Source: an uncultured Acidobacteriota bacterium
GTDB taxonomy: Bacteria; Acidobacteriota; Terriglobia; Bryobacterales; Bryobacteraceae
Direction of reading: 5' to 3'
Assembly: GCA_902826685.1 (NCBI GenBank)
Contig: CADEFT010000018.1
Location: 1 to 64,000, forward strand
Length of the DNA stretch: 64,000 bases
Position numbers and translations under genes: made by a program. The notes below the pieces were generated by a model that saw only the letters and a list, made by a program, of their open reading frames with translations, searched no databases and was not told where the DNA came from. Each line of letters begins with the position of its first letter. The stretch's first letter is position 1. Below are positions 8,301 through 15,945 of this stretch, in pieces.

Positions 8301-8656
8301 GCGAGGACGCCATGTATATTCAGCTTCCGGCCTGCAACGGCGTGGCCAATCCCAGCGGCTGCCGCACCGGCAACCTCGGCCGCAACACCTATCGCAGCCC
8401 CGGCACCAACAACTTCAACGCGACGATCGCCAAGAGCACAAGAATCGGCGAGCGGCTGCGCACCGAATGGAAGGCGGAGTTCTTCAACCTGTTCAACCAT
8501 CCGCAGTTTGGCAGCTTCAGCGCCAGCGCGTTCGCACCGGCGATGCCGGCGTTTCAGTCGAGCGTGGGCACGTCGCTGGCTGGCCGCTTCCTAAACCCGA
8601 ACATCATGGATGGCGGCGGACGGGTGGTCCGGTTCGGCTGCAAGCTGCTGTTCTGA
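5336..8656 (+). CDS. Oar-like TonB-dependent outer-membrane receptor with carboxypeptidase-regulatory domain
   Basis: A 1106-aa outer-membrane protein. Residues 1-20 form a signal peptide. Residues 22-105 form a carboxypeptidase regulatory-like (transthyretin-fold) domain (GTVTGLVSDPTGAAVAGA, then AGLYRFDAVEPGSYRLHV). A plug domain follows to about 230 (FSVNGARGRSNNFLLDG, GNFDAEFGRAGGAVINTI), then a large 22-strand-type barrel ending in the terminal Phe of CKLLF. This architecture is highly expanded in Acidobacteriota and is thought to take up large glycans or peptides; the substrate cannot be read here. The start follows AGGGGAG at about 12 nt. The 3' end overlaps the convergent WbuC gene by 66 bp. 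Confidence 0.93.
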   Translation: MNATLFLGILIASMSALLGQTSRGTVTGLVSDPTGAAVAGAAVELRDLERSTIRKTGTNEAGLYRFDAVEPGSYRLHVTAGGFAHSETRPFSIVAAQVATVDAKLEIGEQSVRVEVSAAAVALQTEAPVRGGSVSPVESTQIPNASRNPVQLALNFAGVSTNRGGFGVSTFSVNGARGRSNNFLLDGTENNDISIAGQAFELTNSDAVQEVSVQTGNFDAEFGRAGGAVINTIIRSGTNDLHGSAAYLVESTRLNAITNTQSLSPEIQRRGYPPFGTDQWFSATLGGPVVRNRTFFFGAFQERRTLSSRSLSLVTLSANGRSTLRSLYPQGRNANVDAYLAATEGSNANALLSSMPLGAGRPDIEVGTYLSSIAQRRSEHQPIVKMDHRLSDRNQLSARFAFHDEKDPTGGSVGFKGFETSLKERYNNVVVADTHVFSPSLTNELRLPYNRITLDSPADPANALGLTLPGITIQSLSAIGVDARAPQGRIANNYGLQDTLNWIRGRHQLRFGLDLTMQRAKQLAPFTLRGTLTYRPSPAAGTAPAYSSLANFVDDFGGASGSAFLDFGVPVYYPDMFRQAYFAQDRWRIRESLTVTLGIRYENFGLPMNSVPTPAFAGLFNIDPVTFTGPYSRPNRVRGDHNNFGPTVGLAWSPSANGGLLGWLIGQKRTVWRMGYQIGYDSFYNNIVSNAAASAPNIVATELVSLADTANPRGLSDFRRRLPAEARPLRPADAQTLVREDLVNPYYQRWSAGFQRQLPSDVLFELSYVGSKGTRLYASEDLNPVVPINLRRYGPGVDPASIPAARKTSRYDDLQGSRTIRTNGGSSHFHSLQTEVRRRFRNGLLITGAHTWAKFLDNGSEIFNWNTFTAATLSAVPTIYGGQRFEQGLSSFDRTHRAVFSWVYELPFHRNQRGFAGHLIGGWQVAGVAALESGVPLSIVNGVDADGIGGAIDRPDFNPGGARNVRAVPDVRSATGFVNPDAGNAPIRREDAMYIQLPACNGVANPSGCRTGNLGRNTYRSPGTNNFNATIAKSTRIGERLRTEWKAEFFNLFNHPQFGSFSASAFAPAMPAFQSSVGTSLAGRFLNPNIMDGGGRVVRFGCKLLF

Positions 8657-9193
8657 GTCCTCGGCCGTCATGCGGCTGCCGTCGAGGAGAGACTCCAGAT
8701 ACGCCGGCGCGCCCGCGGCGCCTTCGGCGGGAGCCCAGGCGGCGAACTCCTTATCGGTCGATGGCACCCACGGGCCCGGCTTCACTTCATAACAGACCAC
8801 CGAAGGCGTCAGAGCCACGATGGTGTGCCAGATGCCTGGGGCGAGATCGATGCCGCGGGCGACCTTGTGGCCCCTGAACGCCTCCGGCAGTTCGGGCACC
8901 GTGCCATCGCCCGACAGCAGAAATACGTCCGTCACGCGGCCCGCGTCGTCGAACAGAAACGCGGCGGCGCAGCCTTCAAGCACCAGAAACCCTTCGGACT
9001 TGGGAGGCTCAAGGTGGCGGTGCGGGGTGACGTAGGTTCCCGCGATCAGCACGTTCAAAAAGCGGTGCGGATTCTCTTCCGCGCTCTCGTGAAAATTGTA
9101 ATTCTGGCGGAGGCGGGGAGAGCCGATCGCTTTCTTACGAACCTGGTCGATCAAATTATCGGTGATGAGCTGAATTCCCGGTCCAATTCCCAT
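8591..9193 (-). CDS. WbuC-type cupin-fold metalloprotein
   Basis: A 200-aa protein. The cupin core includes NVLIAGTYVTPHRHLEPPKS (metal-binding His pair), GFLVLEG, and GIDLAPGIWHTIVAL with a further His, then YEVKPGPWVPSTDKEFAAWA, which is characteristic of WbuC. WbuC genes often sit in polysaccharide loci, but the biochemical role is unsettled. I chose ATG at 9193, 2 nt after the amidohydrolase stop, over an upstream in-frame codon at 9229. About 30 C-terminal residues beyond the usual family end are read from DNA that also encodes the end of the convergent TonB receptor. Confidence 0.85.
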   Translation of the reverse strand: MGIGPGIQLITDNLIDQVRKKAIGSPRLRQNYNFHESAEENPHRFLNVLIAGTYVTPHRHLEPPKSEGFLVLEGCAAAFLFDDAGRVTDVFLLSGDGTVPELPEAFRGHKVARGIDLAPGIWHTIVALTPSVVCYEVKPGPWVPSTDKEFAAWAPAEGAAGAPAYLESLLDGSRMTAEDSEQQLAAEPDHPSAAIHDVRV

Positions 9194-9195
9194 GC

Positions 9196-10107
9196 TTACA
9201 TCGTACGGCCCGCGCCGGGGAACTTCCAAATCCGCAGTGCGTTGCGCCCGAGCATCAGCGCCTTGTCGGCGGCGCTATACATGTCGAGGTAGCGGTCGAC
9301 GAACTCGAGTTCTTTATCCATGGGCAGTTCCCACCGTGGCCGTGGATAGCCGGTGCCCCAGACCAGTTGCTTGCCGCCGAACTCCTCGTAGGTGGCTTTG
9401 TAATAAGGCAGCACATCGAGATAGGGGTACTGCTTGGTGATCGAAAGCTCGTAGGGCTCGGACGCCGAAATCCATACCTGCGGAAATTTCTTCAGGCGGA
9501 ACATCTTGCGGAATTCAAGCCACGGGTCGGCTGCCTTGAGATCCGGCTTGCCCAGATGGTCGACCACGATCTTGACACCCGGGAAGCGGCCCGCCATCTC
9601 TTCGAGCATGGGCATCTGCTCGGGCAGGATGTAGTAGTTGAACACGGCGCCGAGTTTCTCGGCTTCCTTCCACAGCGGGTAATGCTCCTTCGAATTGAGC
9701 CAGGTGGATTTGGGATGGTAGATGGGGCTGAAGCGCATGCCCTGAAAGCCATGCTCCCGCACCCAGTAGCGCAGCCGTTCATGCACCTTGGGATCCTCGG
9801 GATTCACAAGGCCATGGGCGACGAACAGCTTCGGGTACTTGTGCAGCGAGTAGCTGATATAGCTGTTGTCCCAGCCGAAATAGCGCGGATTGATCAGCAC
9901 CGCGTAGCGGATGCGGAAATCCTTCATGCATTCCACTTCGTTCTCAATGGGAGCGGGTTCCTTCACTTGCAGATTGGGCCGCTCCGGATGGCGAAAGGGA
10001 AATTTGGGGTCGAGCGTCCAGACTTCGAGGTGGGTGTCGATCAGAAGACGATCGGCGGCGGACAGATGCCGCGCCGCCAAGGCGGCTAGAAACGCCCTGC
10101 GATTCAT
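9196..10107 (-). CDS. Amidohydrolase-2 family metal-dependent hydrolase, possibly exported
   Basis: A 303-aa TIM-barrel protein starting MNRRAFLAALAARHLSA, a short twin-arginine-like leader. Features of the amidohydrolase_2 family are LLIDTHLEVW (a His where the family has HxH; the second metal His is not obvious), IVVDHLGKPDL, and GTGYPRPRWE in place of the usual GSDxP. Such proteins include 2-pyrone-4,6-dicarboxylate lactonase and L-rhamnono/fuconolactonase relatives, so a lactone or cyclic substrate is plausible but not shown. It sits 3 nt downstream of gph and just upstream of the cupin gene, in the purC operon. Confidence 0.8.
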   Translation of the reverse strand: MNRRAFLAALAARHLSAADRLLIDTHLEVWTLDPKFPFRHPERPNLQVKEPAPIENEVECMKDFRIRYAVLINPRYFGWDNSYISYSLHKYPKLFVAHGLVNPEDPKVHERLRYWVREHGFQGMRFSPIYHPKSTWLNSKEHYPLWKEAEKLGAVFNYYILPEQMPMLEEMAGRFPGVKIVVDHLGKPDLKAADPWLEFRKMFRLKKFPQVWISASEPYELSITKQYPYLDVLPYYKATYEEFGGKQLVWGTGYPRPRWELPMDKELEFVDRYLDMYSAADKALMLGRNALRIWKFPGAGRTM

Positions 10108-10110
10108 GCC

Positions 10111-10755
10111 TCAGCCTAATACAATTGGCACGAGGTCCGCCATGTTGTCGAGCAGGATATCGGGCGGATCCGATTCGAGCGTGAGCGGTTGGAACCCGTA
10201 GGTCATACCGACGGCGTGGACCCTGGCGTTGCGCGCGGTGCGGACGTCCACCGCCGAATCGCCGATCATCATCGTGCGCTCGCGGCCGGCGCCGGTCTCC
10301 CTCAGCAGCGTCTCGACGCCCACCGGATCGGGCTTTTTCTGCTCGAAGCTATTGCCGCCGTAGATGCGCAGGAAGTGGCCCGCCAGGCCGAGGCCGGCCA
10401 CGATCGCTTCCGAGAAACGGACGGGCTTGTTGGTGAGCACGGCCATCCGGATACGCGCGTCGCGAAACGAATCGAGCGCGTCGCGCACGCCGGGGTAAAG
10501 CACCGTGTTGTCGAGCATGTGCTCGCGGTAGTACTGGAGAAAGAACGCCAGGCCGCGTTCGACGTCGGCTTCGCTCGAGCCGGCGCCAAGAGCGCGCCGC
10601 ACCAGTACCGGAGCGCCGTTGCCTACGTACGAATAGATCGTTTCGTTGGCCAGCGGCGCCAGCCCCATGTGCTCGCGCATGGCGTTTACCGAGTGCGCCA
10701 GGTCCAATTGCGAATCGATGAGCGTGCCGTCCAGATCGAAAATCAGAAGATCCAT
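10111..10755 (-). CDS. gph: HAD-family phosphatase, phosphoglycolate phosphatase-like
   Basis: A 214-aa HAD hydrolase with the full motif set: DLDGTLIDS (nucleophile Asp in motif I), LTNKP (motif II Thr), the KKPDP lysine (motif III) and MIGDSAVD (motif IV). The helical cap between motifs I and II matches Gph/PGP. The likely role is hydrolysis of 2-phosphoglycolate or another small phosphate ester in the cytoplasm. It is directly adjacent to cvpA (no intergenic bases) in the purC-led operon. The exact substrate is inferred from family similarity. Confidence 0.82.
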   Translation of the reverse strand: MDLLIFDLDGTLIDSQLDLAHSVNAMREHMGLAPLANETIYSYVGNGAPVLVRRALGAGSSEADVERGLAFFLQYYREHMLDNTVLYPGVRDALDSFRDARIRMAVLTNKPVRFSEAIVAGLGLAGHFLRIYGGNSFEQKKPDPVGVETLLRETGAGRERTMMIGDSAVDVRTARNARVHAVGMTYGFQPLTLESDPPDILLDNMADLVPIVLG

Positions 10756-11319
10756 CTATTTTCCCAGCGCCTTTTCCATCAGGCCTTTCTTCCAGGCATC
10801 GGCCCAGACATCCTTGATCTTTTGATAGTTTTTCTCGACTTCCAGTTTCAATTCTTCCGGGGCCAGATTCGAGGCGACGCGCGCGGCTTCGAGTACATAG
10901 GGGGCGATCTCGCTTTCGACGATCGACCGGGGCGGCGGATGGGAGGTGAAGGCCATCACGGCCATGACGATGGCGGTGGAAAAAATCAGCCCGCGCACCA
11001 GGCCGAACACGCCGCCGAGCAGCCGGTCCATCCAGGAAAGGCCCACCCACTTGAAGATCGCGGCCAGCACGCGCGTTGTGACCATGCCGATTAGAAAGAC
11101 GCCAAGAAATACCGCAACGAACCCGAGCGCGTTGGCCATGGCGGCCGATTTCGTGTAGTCGCTGAACAGGGCGGCGGCGTGCGCGTAGAACCACAGCGAC
11201 AGCACCACCGCCGCGATGGCGGTGATCATGCCGACGACGGTGCGAATGAGCCCCTTCATCAGGCCGGCCAAGGCCGATCCGATGAGAATCGGGGCCAGCA
11301 CAATATCGAGCCAGTTCAT
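10756..11319 (-). CDS. cvpA: CvpA family inner-membrane protein
   Basis: A 187-aa protein with four hydrophobic segments in the first 120 residues, starting MNWLDIVLAPILIGSALAGL. The CvpA signature appears as KGLIRTVVGM and the later WMDRLLGGVFGLVRG. CvpA proteins are needed for colicin V production in E. coli and affect envelope stress tolerance; the gene often lies beside purine genes, as here. Its ATG overlaps the purC stop by 4 bp. The polar C-terminal region (about residues 140-187) is probably cytoplasmic. Confidence 0.85.
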   Translation of the reverse strand: MNWLDIVLAPILIGSALAGLMKGLIRTVVGMITAIAAVVLSLWFYAHAAALFSDYTKSAAMANALGFVAVFLGVFLIGMVTTRVLAAIFKWVGLSWMDRLLGGVFGLVRGLIFSTAIVMAVMAFTSHPPPRSIVESEIAPYVLEAARVASNLAPEELKLEVEKNYQKIKDVWADAWKKGLMEKALGK

Positions 11320-12209
11320 TCGGCGAGCGTCCTTCCGGTGAGCGCTTCGTAGGCCTGGCGGTATTTCGAAGCGGTGCGCTCAACGACCTCGGCGGGAAGC
11401 GGAGGAGCGGGCGGGCGCTTGCCCCAATCGAGCGTTTCCAGGTAGTCGCGCACGTACTGCTTGTCATAGGAAGGCTGCGCGCCCCCTGGCATGTAGCCGG
11501 CCTTCGGCCAGAAACGCGAGGAATCGGGCGTCAGCACTTCATCGGCGAGCACGATCTCTCCGCCAATGGTGCCGAATTCGAATTTGGTATCGGCGAGGAT
11601 GATCCCCCGCGACTCGGCGTAGCTGGAGGCTCGGGCATAGATTTCCAGCGTGAGCTCGCGCAGTTTCTCCGCCGCCGGCCCGGCGATTTCGCGGAACTCT
11701 TCAAACGGGATGTTCTCATCGTGTCCGGACTGCGCCTTGGTGGCGGGCGTAAAGATGGGATGCGGCAGACGCGCGCTTTCGAGCAGGCCGGAAGGCAGCG
11801 GGATGCCGCAAATGGCACCGGTCTTGCGGTAGTCCTTCCAGCCCGAGCCCGAAAGATAGCCTCTGGCGACGCATTCGGCGCCAAACATTCGGGCACGGCG
11901 GACGAGCATGGAACGGCCTTCGAGCTGGCTTTCAAACGGGCGCAGGGGCTGGGGGTAATCGGCGACGGAACTGGAAACGAAGTGCGTGGGGACGATGTCT
12001 TTCAGCATTTCGAACCAGAAGATGGACAACTGGGTCAGAACGCGGCCTTTGCCCGGAATGCCGGTGGGAAGAATGCAGTCGAAGGCGGAGATGCGGTCGG
12101 TGGCGACAATTAGCAGATGCTCGCCGAGCGAATAGACGTCGCGAACTTTGCCGCGCGCGAGCAATTCTATACCAAAAAGGTTGGTTTCGAGCAGGACCGG
12201 GAGGCTCAT
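11316..12209 (-). CDS. purC: Phosphoribosylaminoimidazole-succinocarboxamide synthase
   Basis: A 297-aa SAICAR synthetase, the long Type I/yeast-like form. It converts CAIR and aspartate with ATP to SAICAR in de novo purine synthesis. Signature segments are GKVRDVYSLGEHLLIVATDRISAFD near the N-terminus (split here by position), ECVARGYLSGSGWKDY, SGHDENIPFEE, and LADTKFEFG. It is the first gene of a minus-strand operon continuing into cvpA, gph, an amidohydrolase and a cupin. The 170-bp region upstream is shared with a divergent LuxR-type regulator. Confidence 0.95.
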   Translation of the reverse strand: MSLPVLLETNLFGIELLARGKVRDVYSLGEHLLIVATDRISAFDCILPTGIPGKGRVLTQLSIFWFEMLKDIVPTHFVSSSVADYPQPLRPFESQLEGRSMLVRRARMFGAECVARGYLSGSGWKDYRKTGAICGIPLPSGLLESARLPHPIFTPATKAQSGHDENIPFEEFREIAGPAAEKLRELTLEIYARASSYAESRGIILADTKFEFGTIGGEIVLADEVLTPDSSRFWPKAGYMPGGAQPSYDKQYVRDYLETLDWGKRPPAPPLPAEVVERTASKYRQAYEALTGRTLAE

Positions 12210-12381
12210 TACAATCTTCCAGTGTAGCCAGTTTCACCGAACAACGACATTGCAAATGCGCTGGATTCATGGCACGCTGAGAATACTCCCGCGGTGGATC
12301 ACGGAGGATGTGAGCACCGGATGCGGCGAGATCTCTCTCCCCGAGATTCTCTCCCCACGACCGAAAACGAAGGGAGCCCTC

Positions 12382-12873
12382 ATGCGTGTCGTGCTGCTAG
12401 CCATCGACAGCGAACTCTCGGCGAAGCTTGTCCCGCCGGATACGGAAGTCCTTGTGATTCCGAATATAGGATCGTTTCAAAGATCCAAGACAATTTTGCA
12501 GGATTTCGCGCCAGATTATGTGATATGCGGGCCTCAAGTGATCCCGCAGATGAGCCAATCGCTTGACGCCGCGCGCGGTTCCAGCATCCCGGGCGCCAGC
12601 CGCGAAGAAGTACTGGCGTTGCGGGGGAAGCTGAACAAGCGCCATCGCGACATTCTGTGCCTGCTGCACTGCGGTCTGCAGAACCGTGAAATCGCCGGAC
12701 AACTCGGCCTGTCGGCGCGCACGGTCAAGGCTTATATCAGCCAATTGTTCATGATCTTCGACGTGTCGAATCGCACCGAACTGGTGGCGCGCGTGGACGA
12801 TCTGCGCGTGCTGGAGCCGGACGCGGCCATCAACGTAACACCGATTCGCGCCGACTACCGGGCGGCCGTCTAA
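12382..12873 (+). CDS. LuxR-type HTH regulator with degenerate receiver-like N-terminus
   Basis: A 163-aa protein. ATG 12382 is preceded by AAGGGAG at 7 nt, so I prefer it to in-frame starts further up. The C-terminal half is a LuxR/GerE tetrahelical HTH: LNKRHRDILCLLHCGLQNRE, then IAGQLGLSARTVKAYISQLF. The first 75 residues (MRVVLLAIDSELSAKL, DYVICGPQVIP) follow the beta-alpha rhythm of a receiver domain, but the phospho-accepting Asp position reads Cys-Gly, so phosphorylation is unlikely. No kinase is next to it. It lies divergent from purC. Its target is unknown. Confidence 0.75.
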   Translation: MRVVLLAIDSELSAKLVPPDTEVLVIPNIGSFQRSKTILQDFAPDYVICGPQVIPQMSQSLDAARGSSIPGASREEVLALRGKLNKRHRDILCLLHCGLQNREIAGQLGLSARTVKAYISQLFMIFDVSNRTELVARVDDLRVLEPDAAINVTPIRADYRAAV

Positions 12874-13403
12874 ACGGCGCGGCGGCGATCGGCGAAAGTC
12901 TTGCGGAATTTCGACACTTTCGGTCCCACGACGAAGGCGCAGTAGCCTTGCTCCGGGTGATTTTTGTAGTAGTCCTGGTGATAGCTTTCGGCGGGATAGA
13001 AAACCGGAGCGGGCGCGACTTCGGTGACGATCGTCTGGCCTCGGCCGATCCCGGCGATGACTTCCCGCGCGATGCGGCGCTGCTCCTCTGAGTGATAAAA
13101 GATCGCCGAGCGGTACTGCGTCCCGACATCGTTGCCCTGGCGGTTGAGCGTGGTGGGGTCGTGAATGGCGAAGAAAATCTCCAGAATTTCGCGGAAAGCA
13201 ATCTCGGCGGGGTCGAATTCCACCTGGACCACTTCGGCATGTCCGGTGCGTCCGGAGCAGACTTGTTCGTAGGTTGGTGGGTTCGTTCCCCCACCTCCGG
13301 TGTAGCCGGAAACCACGTCAGTCACGCCCCGGACTTCATCGAACACGGCTTCCAGGCACCAGAAACATCCGCCGCCCAGAGTGGCCGTTTCGCGCGCCGC
13401 CAT
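12870..13403 (-). CDS. msrA: Peptide methionine (S)-S-oxide reductase MsrA
   Basis: A 177-aa protein that reduces methionine-S-sulfoxide in proteins. The catalytic GCFWC motif lies at residues 12-16 with Cys13 as the nucleophile. Supporting blocks are GYTGGG, HAEVVQVEFDP, FFAIHDPTTLNRQGNDVGTQ and SYHQDYY. There is no signal peptide, so it should be cytoplasmic. It starts immediately after the stop of the HtrA-type protease (no intergenic bases), and both belong to envelope or oxidative stress protection. It is convergent with the LuxR-type gene with a 4-bp overlap. Confidence 0.95.
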   Translation of the reverse strand: MAARETATLGGGCFWCLEAVFDEVRGVTDVVSGYTGGGGTNPPTYEQVCSGRTGHAEVVQVEFDPAEIAFREILEIFFAIHDPTTLNRQGNDVGTQYRSAIFYHSEEQRRIAREVIAGIGRGQTIVTEVAPAPVFYPAESYHQDYYKNHPEQGYCAFVVGPKVSKFRKTFADRRRAV

Positions 13404-15005
13404 TTACTCGTTGGGCAGTGTGCCTGCCACGAACATGCTCTGATATTCGGCCTTGCCCTGGCCGGTGGGGTTGGAAAGCGGACGGTAAATGCGAAGCGCC
13501 ACCGAATCGCCGGGCTTGAGCGTGGCGTTGATGCGCTTCAGATCTTCGGTGGAAGCGACCGGCTGGCGATTGATGGACACGATGATGTCCTTATCGCGGA
13601 GGCCGATTTCATCGGAGAACGAATCCTGGTCGACGAAGGTGACGCGCACGCCGCCCTTGCCAGCGTTCGGCAGGTCGTTGCGCTCTTCATCGGTCAGACT
13701 GCGATAGCGGAAGCCGAATTTGGCCTGGGCGGCTTCGGTTTCCTTCTCGGGGCCGGAACGGTCCGGACGGCGATTGCGGCTAAAGCGCGGATCGTCCTTG
13801 AAGACTTCTTCGCGGTCGGCGATGGCGAGCTTGAAATCCATCTTCTTGCCGGCGCGATCGACGGTGACGGCGACTTCGGTGCCGATGGGCGTTTCGGCCA
13901 CGCGGTTCACCAGGTCCTCGCCATCCTTGACGGGCTTGCCGTTCAAGGCGACGATGATGTCTTCTTCCTTGATGCCGGCCTTGGAGGCGGGGCCACCGGC
14001 CTTGACGGCATCCACCAGAACTCCCGAGCCCGAGCCGAGCGCCTTCATGACTTCCTTCTGCTTTTCGTAATTGCGCCAGCTCACGCCGATGGAGCCGCGG
14101 GTGACCTTGCCGTGAGCAATGATCGAGTTGTAAACCTTGACCGCCTGATTGATGGGCAGCGCGAAACCGATGCCCTGGTAGCCGCCGTTCTGCGTGGCGA
14201 TAGCGGTGTTGATGCCGATGATCTCGCCATTGATGTTGAGCAGCGGACCGCCGCTATTGCCGGGGTTGATGGCGGCGTCGGTCTGGAGAAAGCGCTGGAA
14301 CTGCTGGGCGCCGACGTCGCGGCCAAGCGCCGAGATGATCCCGGCGGTGACGGTGGCCTGCAGACCGAACGGAGAGCCGATGGCCACGGCCCAATCGCCT
14401 ACCTGCACGCCGTCGGAATTGCCGACCTTGGCGGCGGCGAGAGGCTTCGAGGCGTCGATCTTGAGGATCGCGAGATCGGTTTCAAAATCGGTGCCGATGA
14501 CCTTGGCCTTGTAGTCGCCGGTGTCGTGATGGAGCTTGACGCGGATCTGGTCGGCGCCATCCACGACGTGATGATTGGTGAGAATGTAGCCGTTCTTATC
14601 GACGATGACGCCCGATCCCGACGCTTCCTGGCGGCGGGGTGCCTGCGGCATCATGCCGCCGCGGCCGCGCGGGGTGCCGAAGAACCGGCGCAGCATGTCG
14701 CTCTCATCGTCGTCGTCGTCTTCCTGCGGCTGGCCGCGGCGGGCCGCCGCCGGCTTGGTGTTATAGGCCGTGGTGATGTAAACCACCGACGGCTCAAGCT
14801 TTTGGGCCAGTTTGGTGAATTCGTTGGACAGAGTCTGCGCGCTGGGAATGACGAGCGGGGTCGCATCGGGTGCGGCCACCTGCCCTTTTTCCGCGCGGAC
14901 TCCAGTGGTCATCAGCGTTCCGATGAGGACGCCGATCGACAGGGTGAACAGCAAAACGCTAACGCCCAGAAATCGCTGCTTACGAACCGTGTCAAGCATT
15001 GTCAT
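13404..15005 (-). CDS. htrA: HtrA/DegP-like periplasmic serine protease with two PDZ domains
   Basis: A 533-aa Do-like protease/chaperone of the cell envelope. A single N-terminal hydrophobic segment (LGVSVLLFTLSIGVLIGTLM) anchors or exports it. The catalytic triad is read as LTNHHVVDGAD (His), LAILKID (Asp) and NPGNSGGPLLN (Ser). PDZ domains follow at about 300-390 and 430-525. A linker rich in Asp/Glu and Arg/Gly (EDDDDDESDML) precedes the protease domain. I chose ATG 15005; an upstream GTG at 15026 is possible. A TATAAT box and a hairpin lie just upstream. msrA follows directly. Confidence 0.92.
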   Translation of the reverse strand: MTMLDTVRKQRFLGVSVLLFTLSIGVLIGTLMTTGVRAEKGQVAAPDATPLVIPSAQTLSNEFTKLAQKLEPSVVYITTAYNTKPAAARRGQPQEDDDDDESDMLRRFFGTPRGRGGMMPQAPRRQEASGSGVIVDKNGYILTNHHVVDGADQIRVKLHHDTGDYKAKVIGTDFETDLAILKIDASKPLAAAKVGNSDGVQVGDWAVAIGSPFGLQATVTAGIISALGRDVGAQQFQRFLQTDAAINPGNSGGPLLNINGEIIGINTAIATQNGGYQGIGFALPINQAVKVYNSIIAHGKVTRGSIGVSWRNYEKQKEVMKALGSGSGVLVDAVKAGGPASKAGIKEEDIIVALNGKPVKDGEDLVNRVAETPIGTEVAVTVDRAGKKMDFKLAIADREEVFKDDPRFSRNRRPDRSGPEKETEAAQAKFGFRYRSLTDEERNDLPNAGKGGVRVTFVDQDSFSDEIGLRDKDIIVSINRQPVASTEDLKRINATLKPGDSVALRIYRPLSNPTGQGKAEYQSMFVAGTLPNE

Positions 15006-15028
15006 GGTGTTCTCTTCGACCCTCACTC

Positions 15029-15059
15029 AAGGAGTGGGACTCCTTCATTTCTAATTATA
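15029..15059 (-). promoter_or_regulatory. htrA promoter -10 box and leader hairpin
   Basis: On the minus strand TATAAT occupies 15059-15054, with a poor -35 (TGAGCA) 17 bp upstream. The presumed leader then contains a perfect 7-bp inverted repeat with a 3-nt loop (AAGGAGT-ccc-ACTCCTT, 15045-15029). Its 5' arm contains the only Shine-Dalgarno-like AAGGAG, so the hairpin could mask it. RNA-thermometer-like control is a guess that would suit a heat-shock protease. Confidence 0.45.
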
Positions 15060-15063
15060 CGAG

Positions 15064-15945
15064 CTAACCGGATGGATGCTCACGCGAACCGAACGGTTTC
15101 AATTCCACCACCAGCACGCCGGCCAGGATGAGCGCCGCGCCCGCGAGCGACCGTCCGCGCAGCACGGCGCCCTCCGCCACATAGGAGGTGATGGCGGCCG
15201 AAACGGGTTCCAGCGCGAAGATCAGCGCGGTGCGGGTAGGCGTGGTATGACGCTGTGCCCAGGTCTGCACGGCGAAGGCTAGCGCCGTCGCCAGCAGTCC
15301 CGTAACGGCCACGGCCACGGCCAGACGCGGCGTCCAGTGGAGGCGCGGCGCCTCGGCCCAGAAACAGGCGGCGAGCGCGAGCAGGGCCGTTACGCCGAGT
15401 TGGGAAACGCTCAACAGAGGAAGCGGCAAGGCCGGAGCCCAGCGCCCCAGCAGCAGGATATGCATGGCAAAGGCGAACGCGCACCCGAGCGTCAACACAT
15501 CCCCGCGATTGATGGAAACCGTTCCCGATGGCAGCGTCAGCATGGCCAGGCCAGTGGCGGCCACAACGACTCCCAGAATCTCGGAAACATGTGGCGCCCT
15601 TTGATAGACGAGCACGGCCAGAAAAGGTACCAACACGGTGCTGAGCCCGGTTACGAAAGCCGATTTGGAAGCCGTGGTGAACTGAAGGCCGAGGGTCTGG
15701 GTGAAGTATCCGGCGAACAGACAGACGCCGGCGATCGAGCCCGCCGCGAGCGTGGGGCGGCGCAGTTGCGGCTGGCCGGCGAGCCCCCGGCCAAAGCAAA
15801 ACGCCAAAGCGATGGAGGCAAGGCCGAAACGGAGGGCGAGGAACACCAGCGTGGAAGCGTCCTGAAGAGCGTTCTGGACGACGACGAAAGTGGCGCCCCA
15901 AAGCAGGGTGACGGCGATCAGCGCGGCTTCGGCGCGCGCCCTCAC
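15064..15945 (-). CDS. EamA/DMT-superfamily permease
   Basis: A 293-aa protein with about ten hydrophobic helices arranged as two EamA repeats (the first begins IAVTLLWGATFVVVQ, the second ends ALILAGVLVVELKPFG). GTG at 15945 overlaps the preceding peptidase stop (GTGA) and gives the normal family length; the longer frame to 16026 is an upstream extension. Members export or import metabolites such as amino acids; the substrate is not predictable. Coupling to an M20 peptidase gene suggests, weakly, an amino-acid or peptide product. Confidence 0.85.
   Translation of the reverse strand: MRARAEAALIAVTLLWGATFVVVQNALQDASTLVFLALRFGLASIALAFCFGRGLAGQPQLRRPTLAAGSIAGVCLFAGYFTQTLGLQFTTASKSAFVTGLSTVLVPFLAVLVYQRAPHVSEILGVVVAATGLAMLTLPSGTVSINRGDVLTLGCAFAFAMHILLLGRWAPALPLPLLSVSQLGVTALLALAACFWAEAPRLHWTPRLAVAVAVTGLLATALAFAVQTWAQRHTTPTRTALIFALEPVSAAITSYVAEGAVLRGRSLAGAALILAGVLVVELKPFGSREHPSG

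Noticed and set aside
12148..12381. Upstream start for the LuxR-type regulator
   Set aside because: The extension overlaps the divergent purC 5' end, is not HTH- or receiver-like, and ATG 12382 has a good AAGGGAG site.
13092..15131. A 679-codon open frame antisense to the HtrA gene
   Set aside because: Long antisense frames are expected in this GC-rich codon usage. It has no recognisable domain and the opposite strand encodes a complete HtrA with catalytic triad and PDZ domains.
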